DNA of 64,000 nucleotides. It comes from DAISKN01 sp964553925 (GTDB lineage Bacteria > Acidobacteriota > Vicinamibacteria > Marinacidobacterales > SMYC01). How positions within the stretch are numbered: position 1 is the stretch's first letter; each line of letters opens with the position of its first letter. The notes beneath the pieces are model-generated. The model saw only the letters and a program-made list of their open reading frames with translations, was not told the DNA's origin and ran no database searches. The DNA lies in assembly GCA_964553925.1 (NCBI GenBank), contig CAZKNR010000035.1, positions 1 to 64,000 of the forward strand, written 5' to 3'. Made by a program: the position numbers and the translations under genes. Positions 26,574 to 35,014 of this stretch are shown piece after piece.

Positions 26574-27383
26574 ATGGCCAAGCCTTGGACTCTTCCCTCC
26601 GAGCCTTCGGTCGTCGTCACCGGGGCCTCGAGCGGTATCGGAGAGGCGACCGCCTATCGATTCGCGCGCGCGCGCGCGAAGGTCGGTCTCATCGCGCGGC
26701 GGGAGGAGCGTCTCGCGAGAGTCGCCGAGCGTGTCCGCGAGCTCGGAGGCGAGGCGCGAGTCGCGGTCGCCGACGTATCCGATGAAACCGGAGTGAAGGC
26801 GGCGATCGCCGGCATCGAGAACGCGTTTTCGGGGATCGACGTTCTCGTGAACAACGCGGGCTTCGGCCTCTACGCGCCGCTTCAATCCGTGAGACGAGGG
26901 GACATCGAGCGGGTGTTCGCCGTGAACGCGTTCGGCGCCCTCTCCTCAATCCAGGCGGTCCTCCCGGGCATGAGGCGGAGGGGAAGCGGGCTCATCGTGA
27001 ACGTTTCCTCGGTCGTCGGAAAGAGAGCTCTCCCCATGACCGGCGCCTACGCCGCGAGCAAGTACGCGCTCCAGGGCCTTTCCGACGCGCTCCGGATCGA
27101 GCTCGCGGGGACCGGAGTCCGGGTCTCCGTCATCTGTCCCGGCTACACGGCGACGGAGTTCGGCGAGAGCGTCATCGACTATGGCGCCGCGCGCTCCCGG
27201 CCACGGGGCTCCGCGATGCCGGCCGAGAAAGTCGCGGAAGCCATCTTCGACTGCGCCCGGAAACCCCGGCGGGAGATCGTCCTCACGGGCAAAGGGCGCC
27301 TCGTCGTCCTCCTTCAGCGTTTCGCTCCCGCTGTCGCCGACTGGGTGATCGGGCGCGCGGTTCGCGTGGAGCTTCCGCAGTGA
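26574..27383 (+). CDS. Short-chain dehydrogenase/reductase
   Basis: This 269-residue classical SDR has the cofactor motif TGASSGIG, the NNAG motif, a catalytic Ser in NVSSVVG and the YAASK active-site Tyr/Lys. The sequence after the dinucleotide site (LIARREERL) suggests NADP preference. Substrate is unknown. Its stop overlaps the start of the next gene by GTGA, forming the head of a three-gene operon with the small exported protein and the amidase. Confidence 0.87.
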   Translation: MAKPWTLPSEPSVVVTGASSGIGEATAYRFARARAKVGLIARREERLARVAERVRELGGEARVAVADVSDETGVKAAIAGIENAFSGIDVLVNNAGFGLYAPLQSVRRGDIERVFAVNAFGALSSIQAVLPGMRRRGSGLIVNVSSVVGKRALPMTGAYAASKYALQGLSDALRIELAGTGVRVSVICPGYTATEFGESVIDYGAARSRPRGSAMPAEKVAEAIFDCARKPRREIVLTGKGRLVVLLQRFAPAVADWVIGRAVRVELPQ

Positions 27384-27622
27384 GAAGGCGGGAGGCGCTC
27401 GTCTCGCTCCTGGGTGCGGCCGCGCTCGGCGCGGGAACGGCCGAAGCCCAAGACCTGTCCCCGGAGGCGGTGAAACAGATGATGCGAACGCTCGCGGGTC
27501 TCGATCCCATGCCGGGGGAGGAGGCGGGCGTGCGAGCCTTTCTCCTTTCCTACCGCTTCGCGTTTCCCTCCGATCCGGGCGTCGAGCCCGCGTCGACGTT
27601 CGACCCCAAGGTCAGAATATGA
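27380..27622 (+). CDS. Small protein with twin-arginine-like signal, coupled to amidase
   Basis: This 80-residue GTG-start protein begins MRRREALVSLLGAAALGAG, which looks like a Tat or Sec signal, followed by about 55 residues (DLSPEAVKQMMRTLAGLDPM...). It overlaps the SDR stop (GTGA) and its own stop overlaps the amidase start (ATGA). The mature part is short and helical. By position it resembles the small GatC-type companion of an amidase, but I see no convincing GatC sequence match. Confidence 0.6.
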   Translation: MRRREALVSLLGAAALGAGTAEAQDLSPEAVKQMMRTLAGLDPMPGEEAGVRAFLLSYRFAFPSDPGVEPASTFDPKVRI

Positions 27623-28980
27623 GCCGCGAGCTTCTCCTCCGGCCGCTCAAAGAGCTCGCCGGACTTCTCGAGCGACGCGAGATCTCCTCCGAAGAGCTCG
27701 TTCGCGCCGCCATCGAACGGACGGAAGCAATCGAGAAAGACCTCAATAGCTACATCACCTTTCTCCCCGAGAAGGCGCTCGACGAGGCCCGCGCCCGCGA
27801 TCGGGAAAGAGCCCGGGGAGAGGCGAAGGGACCTCTTCATGGAATCCCCATCAGCTTGAAGGACGTCTTCGACACCGCTTCTATCCCCTCGACGGCGGGA
27901 GCCCGCTTCCTCGCCGGGAGGCTCCCGAGCGCGGACGCCGAAGTGACGCGGCGGCTCGCGCTCGCGGGATCCGTCCTCATGGGGAAGTCCAACCTGAACA
28001 AATTCGCCGGCGGCGAATCGGGAGAGAACCCCGACTACGGCGACATGAAAAATCCCTGGAACCTTTCGTTCTCACCGAGCGGATCGAGCGGCGGCTCCGC
28101 GGCACAGGTGGCGACGGGCCTGGCGGCGCTCTCCATGGGCTCGGACAACGGAGGGTCCGTTCGCAATCCCGCCTGCGTATGCGGCGTCGTCGGGCTCAAG
28201 CCGACGCACGGGCTCATCTCGACCGAAGGGATGTTCCCCCGCGCCTACAGCATCGACCACGCGGGGACTCTGACGCGAACGGTCACGGACGCGGCGGTAG
28301 CGCTTCAAGCGCTCGATCCCGATCGAGAGCGCGCCTCCTACGCTTCGGGCCTCGGCGGGCCGGTCAAAGGCTTGAAGCTCGGGCTCGACCGCAACTTGGT
28401 CCGGGTCGGAGAGCCGGCGGTCCTCCGGATCTTCGAAGACGTCCTCCAGAAGCTCGCCGAGATCGGCTTCGAGATCGTGAACGTGGAGCTTCCGAGCCCC
28501 GAAGAGATGATGCCCGCCATGTACACGATCTTCTTCTGCGAGTGGGGCGTCGCCCACGAGCCCTGGATGCGCTCGCACCCGGAGGAGTACGACGGCGGCG
28601 CCCGCGCGGCGCTCCTCATCCCCGCGGCGGACTACTTGAAGGCGCAGCAGCAACGCCGGCTCTTCCAGAGGGGATACGCGCGAGCGCTCGCGAAAGTCGA
28701 TCTCCTCGTCTCCCCTACCTACCCGATCGTGAGGCGGGAGCACCGAGGGCTTCCCGTCGTCGCCGGCCGGCGGCTCACCCTCGACGATGCCCTCCGCTAC
28801 ACCATGCCCTACGACCTGATGGGTCTCCCCGCCGTCTCGCTCACCGGCGGATTCGCTCATCCGGATGCTCCCGTAGGGTTCCAGCTTGCGGGGGCGGCGT
28901 TTCAGGAAGGAAAAGTCTTGAAGGCCGCGCACGCCTACGAGCGCGCGACCGACTGGCACCGGAAGCATCCCGCGATTTAA
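27619..28980 (+). CDS. Amidase-signature hydrolase (GatA-like)
   Basis: This 453-residue protein has the full amidase-signature triad: Lys in ISLKDVFDT, the cis-Ser in SPSGSSGGSAA and the nucleophile Ser in GSDNGGSVRNPA. It would hydrolyse an amide; substrate unknown. The GatA role in tRNA amidation is unlikely because gatB is absent, although it could lie elsewhere. No signal peptide is visible, in contrast to its small upstream neighbour. Confidence 0.87.
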   Translation: MSRELLLRPLKELAGLLERREISSEELVRAAIERTEAIEKDLNSYITFLPEKALDEARARDRERARGEAKGPLHGIPISLKDVFDTASIPSTAGARFLAGRLPSADAEVTRRLALAGSVLMGKSNLNKFAGGESGENPDYGDMKNPWNLSFSPSGSSGGSAAQVATGLAALSMGSDNGGSVRNPACVCGVVGLKPTHGLISTEGMFPRAYSIDHAGTLTRTVTDAAVALQALDPDRERASYASGLGGPVKGLKLGLDRNLVRVGEPAVLRIFEDVLQKLAEIGFEIVNVELPSPEEMMPAMYTIFFCEWGVAHEPWMRSHPEEYDGGARAALLIPAADYLKAQQQRRLFQRGYARALAKVDLLVSPTYPIVRREHRGLPVVAGRRLTLDDALRYTMPYDLMGLPAVSLTGGFAHPDAPVGFQLAGAAFQEGKVLKAAHAYERATDWHRKHPAI

Positions 28981-29069
28981 TGGACGGGAGACGAACGGCC
29001 ATACGGATCGGGGGCTCGCGCTCGTCCGGGATTGGCTCGAGGAGAACTTCGCGATGAAAGCGGACGCGG

Positions 29070-29441
29070 TCAATCTGGTTTCGGATGAGAGCGTCGCACC
29101 CGGATCTTGTGGTCCGTCACAATGACCAGGCCACCTCCCCAACCTTCGACAGTCTCATTGCGGAAAACGAACTGCAACCGCGCAGCAACAACTGCGCTGC
29201 GGTCGTCCGATAGCCGGAACACCATGATGCCTCGATGAGTGCCCGGAGCATAGCGTCGCGCGTCGGAGAATCCGAGGTCCTTGGTAATCAGAAACCTCTC
29301 TGCCGCCTGGACAGCCGGCCACAAGTCGTCATCCTTCGAGCCCTTAAGGCCCTCGCCCACGACGGTGTCGACGTCATGGCCTAGCTCGACGAGAACGGTA
29401 ACGAGTCGTGCGGGCAGGTTCTCGTCGAGCTTGATCCTCAT
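29070..29441 (-). CDS. DUF5615 PIN-like toxin-type protein
   Basis: This 123-residue protein begins MRIKLDENLPARLV, the DUF5615 signature, with further PIN-like acidic residues in GSKDDDLW and LITKDLGFSD. DUF5615 proteins are PIN-fold putative ribonucleases, generally paired with DUF433 proteins. Its start overlaps the DUF433 stop by ATGA. Confidence 0.85.
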   Translation of the reverse strand: MRIKLDENLPARLVTVLVELGHDVDTVVGEGLKGSKDDDLWPAVQAAERFLITKDLGFSDARRYAPGTHRGIMVFRLSDDRSAVVAARLQFVFRNETVEGWGGGLVIVTDHKIRVRRSHPKPD

Positions 29442-29698
29442 CGAGAGTCGATGATGGCAGGCACGGGCATGTCGTCGCGAGCCGACGCGGCCGCGAAGGC
29501 GATGGCGGCTCGTACATGTTGCTCGTTGAGGCTGGGAAAGTCTTTCAGGATCTGCTCGATGGTCGCGCCGTCGGCGAGATCGGCAAGCACTATGCGAAGC
29601 AGCACTCGAGTCTCTCGGAATATCGTCTCGCCGCCGCAGATCTCTGGGTCCCGGACGAAATGCGCAGCATAGTCCATGAGCGTTCTCTTTTTCAGCAT
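29438..29698 (-). CDS. DUF433 antitoxin-type protein
   Basis: This 86-residue protein carries the DUF433 pattern (RDPEICGGETIFRETRV, then LADGATIEQILKDFPSL). The family is MerR/HTH-like and is the usual antitoxin-type partner of DUF5615. It is the first gene of the pair and is divergent from the FAD oxidoreductase gene, with only 39 bases between the two start codons. Confidence 0.85.
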   Translation of the reverse strand: MLKKRTLMDYAAHFVRDPEICGGETIFRETRVLLRIVLADLADGATIEQILKDFPSLNEQHVRAAIAFAAASARDDMPVPAIIDSR

Positions 29699-29719
29699 AC
29701 CACGGGCCTATAAAGCCTC

Positions 29720-29729
29720 GTTATATACT
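29720..29729. promoter_or_regulatory. Overlapping divergent -10 boxes
   Basis: TATACT on the plus strand (29724-29729) and TATAAC on the minus strand (29725-29720) overlap within GTTATATACT. The plus box ends 8 bases before the TTG start of the FAD gene, so that message would be nearly leaderless; the minus box sits about 21 bases before the DUF433 start. No good -35 was found on either strand. Confidence 0.4.
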
Positions 29730-29737
29730 CCCGCACC

Positions 29738-31348
29738 TTGAGCTCGAAGAGCCGCTACGACGCTATCGTGGTCGGGGCCGGCCACAACGGCCTGACCGCG
29801 GCCTTCTACCTCGCGCGGGGAGGGCTTTCGACCCTCGTCCTCGAGCGCCGCGACATCGTCGGCGGTTGCGCGGTCACCGAGGAGATCGCCCCCGGTTGCC
29901 GAGCCTCGACGACTTCGTATATCGCCAGCATGCTCCGGCCCGAAGTAATTCGCGATCTCGATCTGCCCTCGCACGGGCTTCGCATGGTGCCTTGCGAGCC
30001 GGGCATGCAAGTCGCGTTTCCCGATGGAAACGTGGTCCCCTGGTGGCCCGAGCCGGAGCGCACCGCTTCCGAGTGGAGCCGCTACTCGAAGGGGGATAGC
30101 GACAAGTTCCTCGCCGTCGACTCCGAGCTCAAGAGGCTGGCGCGCTACCTGCAGCCGTTCTTCCTCGAGCCGCCTCCCGACGTCGATCTTCGAGGCCTTT
30201 CCGGTCTCATGGAGCTCTCCCGCGTCGGCCGGCGGTTCCGCGGCATCAAGGGCGACGAGATCGCGCGCATGGTCTCGTTCCTCACGGGGAGCCTCGGCGA
30301 CTTCCTCGATCGGAATTTCACCTCCGACGTGGTGAAGACGATGTACGTCGCCAACAACGTCTATGGGAAACACGGCGGGCCCTACCAGGCGGGGACGGCG
30401 ATCGGTCTTCTGTTCCACCTCCTGAGCGGCGGCGATCACGGCCTCCAGGGTTTCTACGGCCACGTGATGGGAGGGATGGGAGCGATCACCCAGGCGATGG
30501 CGTCCGCCTGTCGCAAGGCAGGGGTCGAGATCCGGACAAGCGCCGAAGTCGCGCTCATCGCGACCGGCGGCGGCGTTTCCAAGGGTGTGGTGCTCGAGGA
30601 TGGAACCGAGATCTCGTCGCGCCTCGTGCTCTCGAACGCGGACCCGAAAAGGACTTTCCTCAAACTCGTCGAGCCGAAGGCGCTCCCCGACGATTTTCGT
30701 AGTGCGATCGCCGGCATCAAGATGGACGGGCCGAGCGCGAAAGTGAACCTGGTGCTCGCGGAGGAGCCGAAGGTCACGGGAATGCCCGCCGATGCCGACC
30801 CAAACCGCCGCTCGCTCTTCACCCTCGTTCCGTCCGTGGAGTACGCCGAGAGGTGTTACGACAAGGCGAAGCTCGGAGAGATTCCCGAAGACCTCTGGGT
30901 GGACTGCGTCGTGGCGTCGAACGTCGACCCCTCGCTCGCGCCCGCGGGAAAACACGTGATGACCTGCTTTGTGCAGTACGTTCCCTATCGCTTGAAGACG
31001 GGTAGCTGGGACGAGAAACGCGACTGGCTCGGAGACCGTGTCGTCGAGATCATCGGCCGCTACGCCAAGAACGTCCCGGGAAGCGTTCTCGCCCGTCAGG
31101 TGCTGACGCCTCTCGATCTCGAGCGGACCTACGGCCTCACCGAGGGGAACATCTTCCACGGCGACTTGAGCCTGGAGCAGCTTTTTTTCATGCGCCCCGT
31201 TCCCGGCTGGGCCCAGTACCGAACGCCGGTCGAAGGGCTCTACCTCGCGGGCGCGGGCGCCCATCCCGGGGGCGGCGTCACTGGAGCTCCCGGGTACAAT
31301 GCCGCTCATCGAGCGTTGAAAGACTTTCGAAGGAGACCATCCCGATGA
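29738..31348 (+). CDS. FAD-dependent oxidoreductase, phytoene-desaturase/PYROXD2-like
   Basis: This 536-residue protein has an N-terminal Rossmann FAD motif (DAIVVGAGHNGLTAAFYLA, then VLERRDIVGGCAVTEE) and the C-terminal amine-oxidase/desaturase motif GLYLAGAGAHPGGGVTGAPG. Family members are related to carotenoid desaturases but mostly uncharacterised. The start must be TTG at 29738, because an in-frame stop lies at 29711 and there is no earlier ATG. The stop overlaps the next gene's ATG (ATGA). Confidence 0.85.
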   Translation: MSSKSRYDAIVVGAGHNGLTAAFYLARGGLSTLVLERRDIVGGCAVTEEIAPGCRASTTSYIASMLRPEVIRDLDLPSHGLRMVPCEPGMQVAFPDGNVVPWWPEPERTASEWSRYSKGDSDKFLAVDSELKRLARYLQPFFLEPPPDVDLRGLSGLMELSRVGRRFRGIKGDEIARMVSFLTGSLGDFLDRNFTSDVVKTMYVANNVYGKHGGPYQAGTAIGLLFHLLSGGDHGLQGFYGHVMGGMGAITQAMASACRKAGVEIRTSAEVALIATGGGVSKGVVLEDGTEISSRLVLSNADPKRTFLKLVEPKALPDDFRSAIAGIKMDGPSAKVNLVLAEEPKVTGMPADADPNRRSLFTLVPSVEYAERCYDKAKLGEIPEDLWVDCVVASNVDPSLAPAGKHVMTCFVQYVPYRLKTGSWDEKRDWLGDRVVEIIGRYAKNVPGSVLARQVLTPLDLERTYGLTEGNIFHGDLSLEQLFFMRPVPGWAQYRTPVEGLYLAGAGAHPGGGVTGAPGYNAAHRALKDFRRRPSR

Positions 31349-32331
31349 AAAAGACCATTCTCGAACGGCTTGCCGAAGGACCGGTCCTCGGCGACGGAGG
31401 CTACCTCCTCGAGCTCGAAAAACGGGGCTGGGTGCGCGCCGGCCCGTTTACTCCCGAAGTGGTGCTCGAGCGTCCTCAGGCGATCCACGAGCTCCACGTG
31501 GAGTTTCGCGAGGCGGGAGCGGACGTGCTCCAGGCGCTCACGTTCTACGCGAGCCGCGACAAGCTAAAGACGGTGGGGCTCGAGGACAAGGTGGAGGAGC
31601 TGAACCGCACCGCGGTCCGAATCGCGCGCGACGCGGCTTCCGACCGGTGCCTGGTCGCGGGGAACCTGAGCCTCACCTGGATGTACGAGGAGGGAAGTCA
31701 AGCGGCCCGGGATCGCGTGGCATCGACGTTCGACGAGCAACTGAAACAGCAAGTCGACGCGGGCGTCGATTTCATCATCGGCGAGACGTTCTCGTGGCTG
31801 GGGGAGGCGCTCATCGCGGCCGAGAGGGCGAAAAAGACCGGCCTTCCGGTGATGGTCACCATGAGCTTCGAGGATAAGGACGTGACCACGGACGGCAAGA
31901 CGCCGGCCGACTGCGCCCGCGCCCTTGAAGACGCCGGGTGCGATATCGTCGGGATCAACTGCCTGCGCAATCCCGACACGACACTTCCGCTCGCGGAACA
32001 GATGGTTGCGGCGGTGGACGTCTACGTAGCGACCCAGCCCGCCGGCTACCACACGCCAAAGGGAAAGCCCGACTTCACGAGCCTTCCCGAGTTTCCCACG
32101 GGGCTCGACCCCCTGCAGTGGTCCCGGCACCAGATGGCGGACTACGCCCGAAGGGCGAACGACGCGGGGATCCGCTACATCGGAGCTTGCTGCGGCGTCG
32201 TGGCGACGCACATCCGGGAGATGGCGATCGCGCTCGGAAAGAGGGACCGGGATTCACGACCCTGGAAGATCGGCGGCGAGAGGCCGATGTCCGCGTTCGA
32301 GTACTACGGCCACGACAAGAAACGCAGCTGA
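31345..32331 (+). CDS. Homocysteine S-methyltransferase family protein (BHMT-like)
   Basis: This 328-residue TIM-barrel protein has the zinc-binding cysteines expected of the family: GINCLRNP in mid-protein and GACCGVVATHI near the C-terminus. Such enzymes move a methyl group to homocysteine or a related thiol. The methyl donor is unknown; the overall layout resembles betaine-homocysteine methyltransferase. It is translationally coupled to the FAD oxidoreductase, suggesting a shared but unidentified pathway. Confidence 0.85.
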   Translation: MKKTILERLAEGPVLGDGGYLLELEKRGWVRAGPFTPEVVLERPQAIHELHVEFREAGADVLQALTFYASRDKLKTVGLEDKVEELNRTAVRIARDAASDRCLVAGNLSLTWMYEEGSQAARDRVASTFDEQLKQQVDAGVDFIIGETFSWLGEALIAAERAKKTGLPVMVTMSFEDKDVTTDGKTPADCARALEDAGCDIVGINCLRNPDTTLPLAEQMVAAVDVYVATQPAGYHTPKGKPDFTSLPEFPTGLDPLQWSRHQMADYARRANDAGIRYIGACCGVVATHIREMAIALGKRDRDSRPWKIGGERPMSAFEYYGHDKKRS

Positions 32332-32456
32332 AGAAGAAAGGGGGATGTGGAGATAGGAGGAGATGGGGAGATAGGAATACCAGTCGGAAAAATCTTGGAT
32401 CGCTATCTTCCTTATCCCCTCCCATCCCCCCATCCCTTGTATTGGGCGCGCCTGGT
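32332..32456. terminator. Convergent intergenic spacer with imperfect purine/pyrimidine hairpin
   Basis: After the methyltransferase stop the plus strand is almost pure purine for about 50 bases, then turns pyrimidine-rich. GGGGAGATAGGAA can pair imperfectly with TTCCTTATCCCC further on. Two genes converge here, so a bidirectional transcription end is the natural reading, though no U-run is clear. Confidence 0.35.
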
Positions 32457-33254
32457 TCAGCTTCGTGTCGGGTTTGGCTCCAGATACTCGTCGGCGAGTT
32501 GCTGGTAGCGGGCGAGGTACGAGGCGAGACGGCCGCGGCCTTCGTGGGTGATCTCGACGAAGGCGAGGCCGGCGCCGCTCTTTCCATCCGCGCGCGTCCA
32601 GGCCACGCGGGCGCGGCAGATTACCTCTCCGTGATCGCCGGGGAGCGTGAAGCGCACCGCGACGAGACTCCCTCCGGGCGGAAGCGTCTCGCCGTGGAAA
32701 AGCGCTCCCCCTTCGCTCAGGTTCGTGAGGTGGCCTTCGACGGCCGAGCTCTCGAGCGCGAGGCTTACAGGAATCAGAGTGGGAGCGTAGCGCGGATGGG
32801 AGCGCTCCCGCGGAGCGGCGGGCTCGGACGCCTTCTTCGCTGCCTCTGGGCCCTTGTCGACGGCGGTCGCGAGAATGAGAAGAAGCTCCCCGGTATCGAG
32901 CGTTCCGCAATCGTAGATCGGACCGAGGGGAACGCTCGCGAGCTCAGGGAGGCGAGCTTTGGTTCTCTGAAATCGGAACGAGCCCGAGCGCAGACCCAGA
33001 AGCTCCGTCAGGACCGCGAGAGTTCCCACGCGCCTTAGAGCAATTTGGGTACGCGGCTCTTTTTCCGAGGCCGCTCTCGCGAGTAGCGCCCTCGTCGAGG
33101 TGGACTCGCCGCAAACGACGGCGCCTCCCTCGAAGACCAGAGCGCCTTGGATCTCGGCGCCCTCGACCGTAAGGACTCCCGTCTGCTTCGAGTACGCAAC
33201 GACCTGGAGAACGTCCAGGAGCGGCACGTTCTCGATCTCGCCTGAGACCAGCAT
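32457..33254 (-). CDS. DUF4388-PilZ protein, likely c-di-GMP effector
   Basis: This 265-residue protein has an N-terminal DUF4388 domain (LLDVLQVVAYSKQTGVLTV) and a C-terminal PilZ domain. The c-di-GMP-binding RxxxR (RSHPR) near residue 150 and the later NLSEGGALF, a variant of D/NxSxxG, are both present. PilZ proteins bind c-di-GMP and often adjust motility or pilus function. The pilus locus begins about 6 kb away. Confidence 0.83.
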   Translation of the reverse strand: MLVSGEIENVPLLDVLQVVAYSKQTGVLTVEGAEIQGALVFEGGAVVCGESTSTRALLARAASEKEPRTQIALRRVGTLAVLTELLGLRSGSFRFQRTKARLPELASVPLGPIYDCGTLDTGELLLILATAVDKGPEAAKKASEPAAPRERSHPRYAPTLIPVSLALESSAVEGHLTNLSEGGALFHGETLPPGGSLVAVRFTLPGDHGEVICRARVAWTRADGKSGAGLAFVEITHEGRGRLASYLARYQQLADEYLEPNPTRS

Positions 33255-33326
33255 GGCTTTTGCTTCCGACCGGGGGGGTTCTCCATTGTCGCACGCTCCG
33301 GGCGGCCTGTCTCGGGCGCCGCTTCG

Positions 33327-34796
33327 CTACGTCCGCTTCTGTGCGGAGCGGGAAACCCGCTCGTCGTAGGCGAGGCGGATCTTCGCCTCCACGTGCGGGT
33401 GCCGGGCGCAGATCTCGGAGAGGTGCTCGCGGCTGAGCTCCAGGAGCTCCGTCGACTTCACCGCGGTGACGGTCGCGGTCCGAGGCTCGCCCGAAAGGAC
33501 GGCCATTTCTCCGAAGAAATCACCGTCCCGCATCGTGGCCACGGGCACTTGCTGGCCGTCACGGAGGATCGTAGCCCGCACCTCGCCGGTCGAGACGATG
33601 AACATCGACTCCCCCGGATCGCCCTCGCGCACGATCACTTCTCCCACTTTCGTGACGCGCCGAACGAGGACCAGGGCGACGGCGATGAACTCCGACGTCG
33701 TAAGGTCGGAGAAGAGCGGGATGTGGGTCGGAGGCGGCTGCCGCGAAGGCGCGGACCCCTGGGCGGAGCTTCCGATGTCGTCGATGATGGAATCGATGAG
33801 AGAGTCGATATCTTCCCCGAGAGCACCGATGAGCGACTCGGCGCCGTCCGCGGCGAGGGCGGGCTCGCTCTCGACGTCGAGCTCGACGATTTCGATTTCC
33901 TCGAATTCCTCGACTTGTTCGACTTCTCCGGCTTCTTCTCGAGTCGCTTGCTCCTCGCTGTCCAGGACGATCTCCGCGTCGAGCTCGCTAACCGGCACTT
34001 CCACCCCATCGAACGAAAGCTCGAGGGCGCTGTCGGATCCGTCGGCGTCGATGGTGACGACTTCGATTTCCTCCTCCTCGGTTTGCGCCCCGGCGAAGGG
34101 GACGGGTTCCTCCGCGAACGCCTCTGCCTCGTCGGTGAACGCGCTCGCGCGGGGAGCTACGGGGGCCGATTCATCGACGAGCTCGAACCCGCCTGCGAAC
34201 TCCGCGGGCTCTTCGACGGCGATTTCCTCGATCTCCTCAACGACCTGGACGTCTGCGACCTCTGCGATCTCTTCAGCGCCGGATTCTGAGGAGCCGGGAA
34301 GCTCGTTGCTGTCCCCAAACTCCATCGCCATGCTCTCCTCGAGGCTGAGCCCGGGAAACGACGCGGGAGGCGGTGCTGAAACCGGGGGCGGGACGATCGC
34401 GGCGCGCAACAGCGGATCTCCTGGGCGATGGAGCAGATCCGAGAGCGCCGCCCGGGACGAGGTTTCCGCCGAGCGTTCCTCGTTCATCGCCGCCAGCTTC
34501 TGGTGCACGTCGGTCTGGCTCGGATCGAGCTGGAGGATCTTCTTGTTGATCGCGATGGCGCGGATCATGAAGCCTTTTTCCGCGAGCTCGTCCGCGACCA
34601 CGCGAAACTGCTTCACCGCCTCTCGCCTGCTCCCGGCGAGCACCAGGGTATCGGCGAAACGGAGACGGATCTGCGTGTTCTTGGGATCCTTCTTGAGAAG
34701 GATGTTGAACCAGTCGAGGGCGGACTTGTAGTCGCGCCTCTGAAGGCACGCCTGGATTTCTTGGAACGGATCCTGCTGTTTCTTGCGAAAGGCCAT
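33327..34796 (-). CDS. TPR/cyclic-nucleotide-binding domain protein
   Basis: This 489-residue protein has TPR-like helices at residues 1-105 (LDWFNILLKKDPKNTQIRL), a long acidic Glu/Val-rich linker from about 155 to 355 and a C-terminal cyclic-nucleotide-binding domain. The phosphate-binding cassette region reads DGDFFGEMAVLSGEPRTATV. That cassette keeps the conserved GE and RTA pattern, so cAMP or cGMP binding is plausible. No output domain follows; the linker and TPRs suggest protein-protein signalling. Confidence 0.82.
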   Translation of the reverse strand: MAFRKKQQDPFQEIQACLQRRDYKSALDWFNILLKKDPKNTQIRLRFADTLVLAGSRREAVKQFRVVADELAEKGFMIRAIAINKKILQLDPSQTDVHQKLAAMNEERSAETSSRAALSDLLHRPGDPLLRAAIVPPPVSAPPPASFPGLSLEESMAMEFGDSNELPGSSESGAEEIAEVADVQVVEEIEEIAVEEPAEFAGGFELVDESAPVAPRASAFTDEAEAFAEEPVPFAGAQTEEEEIEVVTIDADGSDSALELSFDGVEVPVSELDAEIVLDSEEQATREEAGEVEQVEEFEEIEIVELDVESEPALAADGAESLIGALGEDIDSLIDSIIDDIGSSAQGSAPSRQPPPTHIPLFSDLTTSEFIAVALVLVRRVTKVGEVIVREGDPGESMFIVSTGEVRATILRDGQQVPVATMRDGDFFGEMAVLSGEPRTATVTAVKSTELLELSREHLSEICARHPHVEAKIRLAYDERVSRSAQKRT

Positions 34797-34949
34797 CGTT
34801 CGCCGGAGCGCCCGGTGTCTGGCGCTACAAATTCGCCTCGTCTTCGGGGACCGCGGTTTCCGATCCTACCATGTCGCCGACGAAACCGCGCGCTCCGGTC
34901 AAAAGGATTCGGGGGATTCGGGAAAGCGACTCCGGCAGGAGCGTCTGTC

Positions 34950-34979
34950 TTGCTGGCTTCGGGAAGGCTCTGTTACACT
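34950..34979 (+). promoter_or_regulatory. Candidate sigma70-type promoter for the DUF4388/Roadblock gene
   Basis: TTGCTG at 34950-34955 and TACACT at 34974-34979 are 18 bases apart, 35 bases before the ATG at 35015, in the divergent spacer 34797-35014. Confidence 0.4.
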
Positions 34980-35014
34980 TTGACCAAAGCATTCGCTCTC
35001 CCAAACTTACTCAA

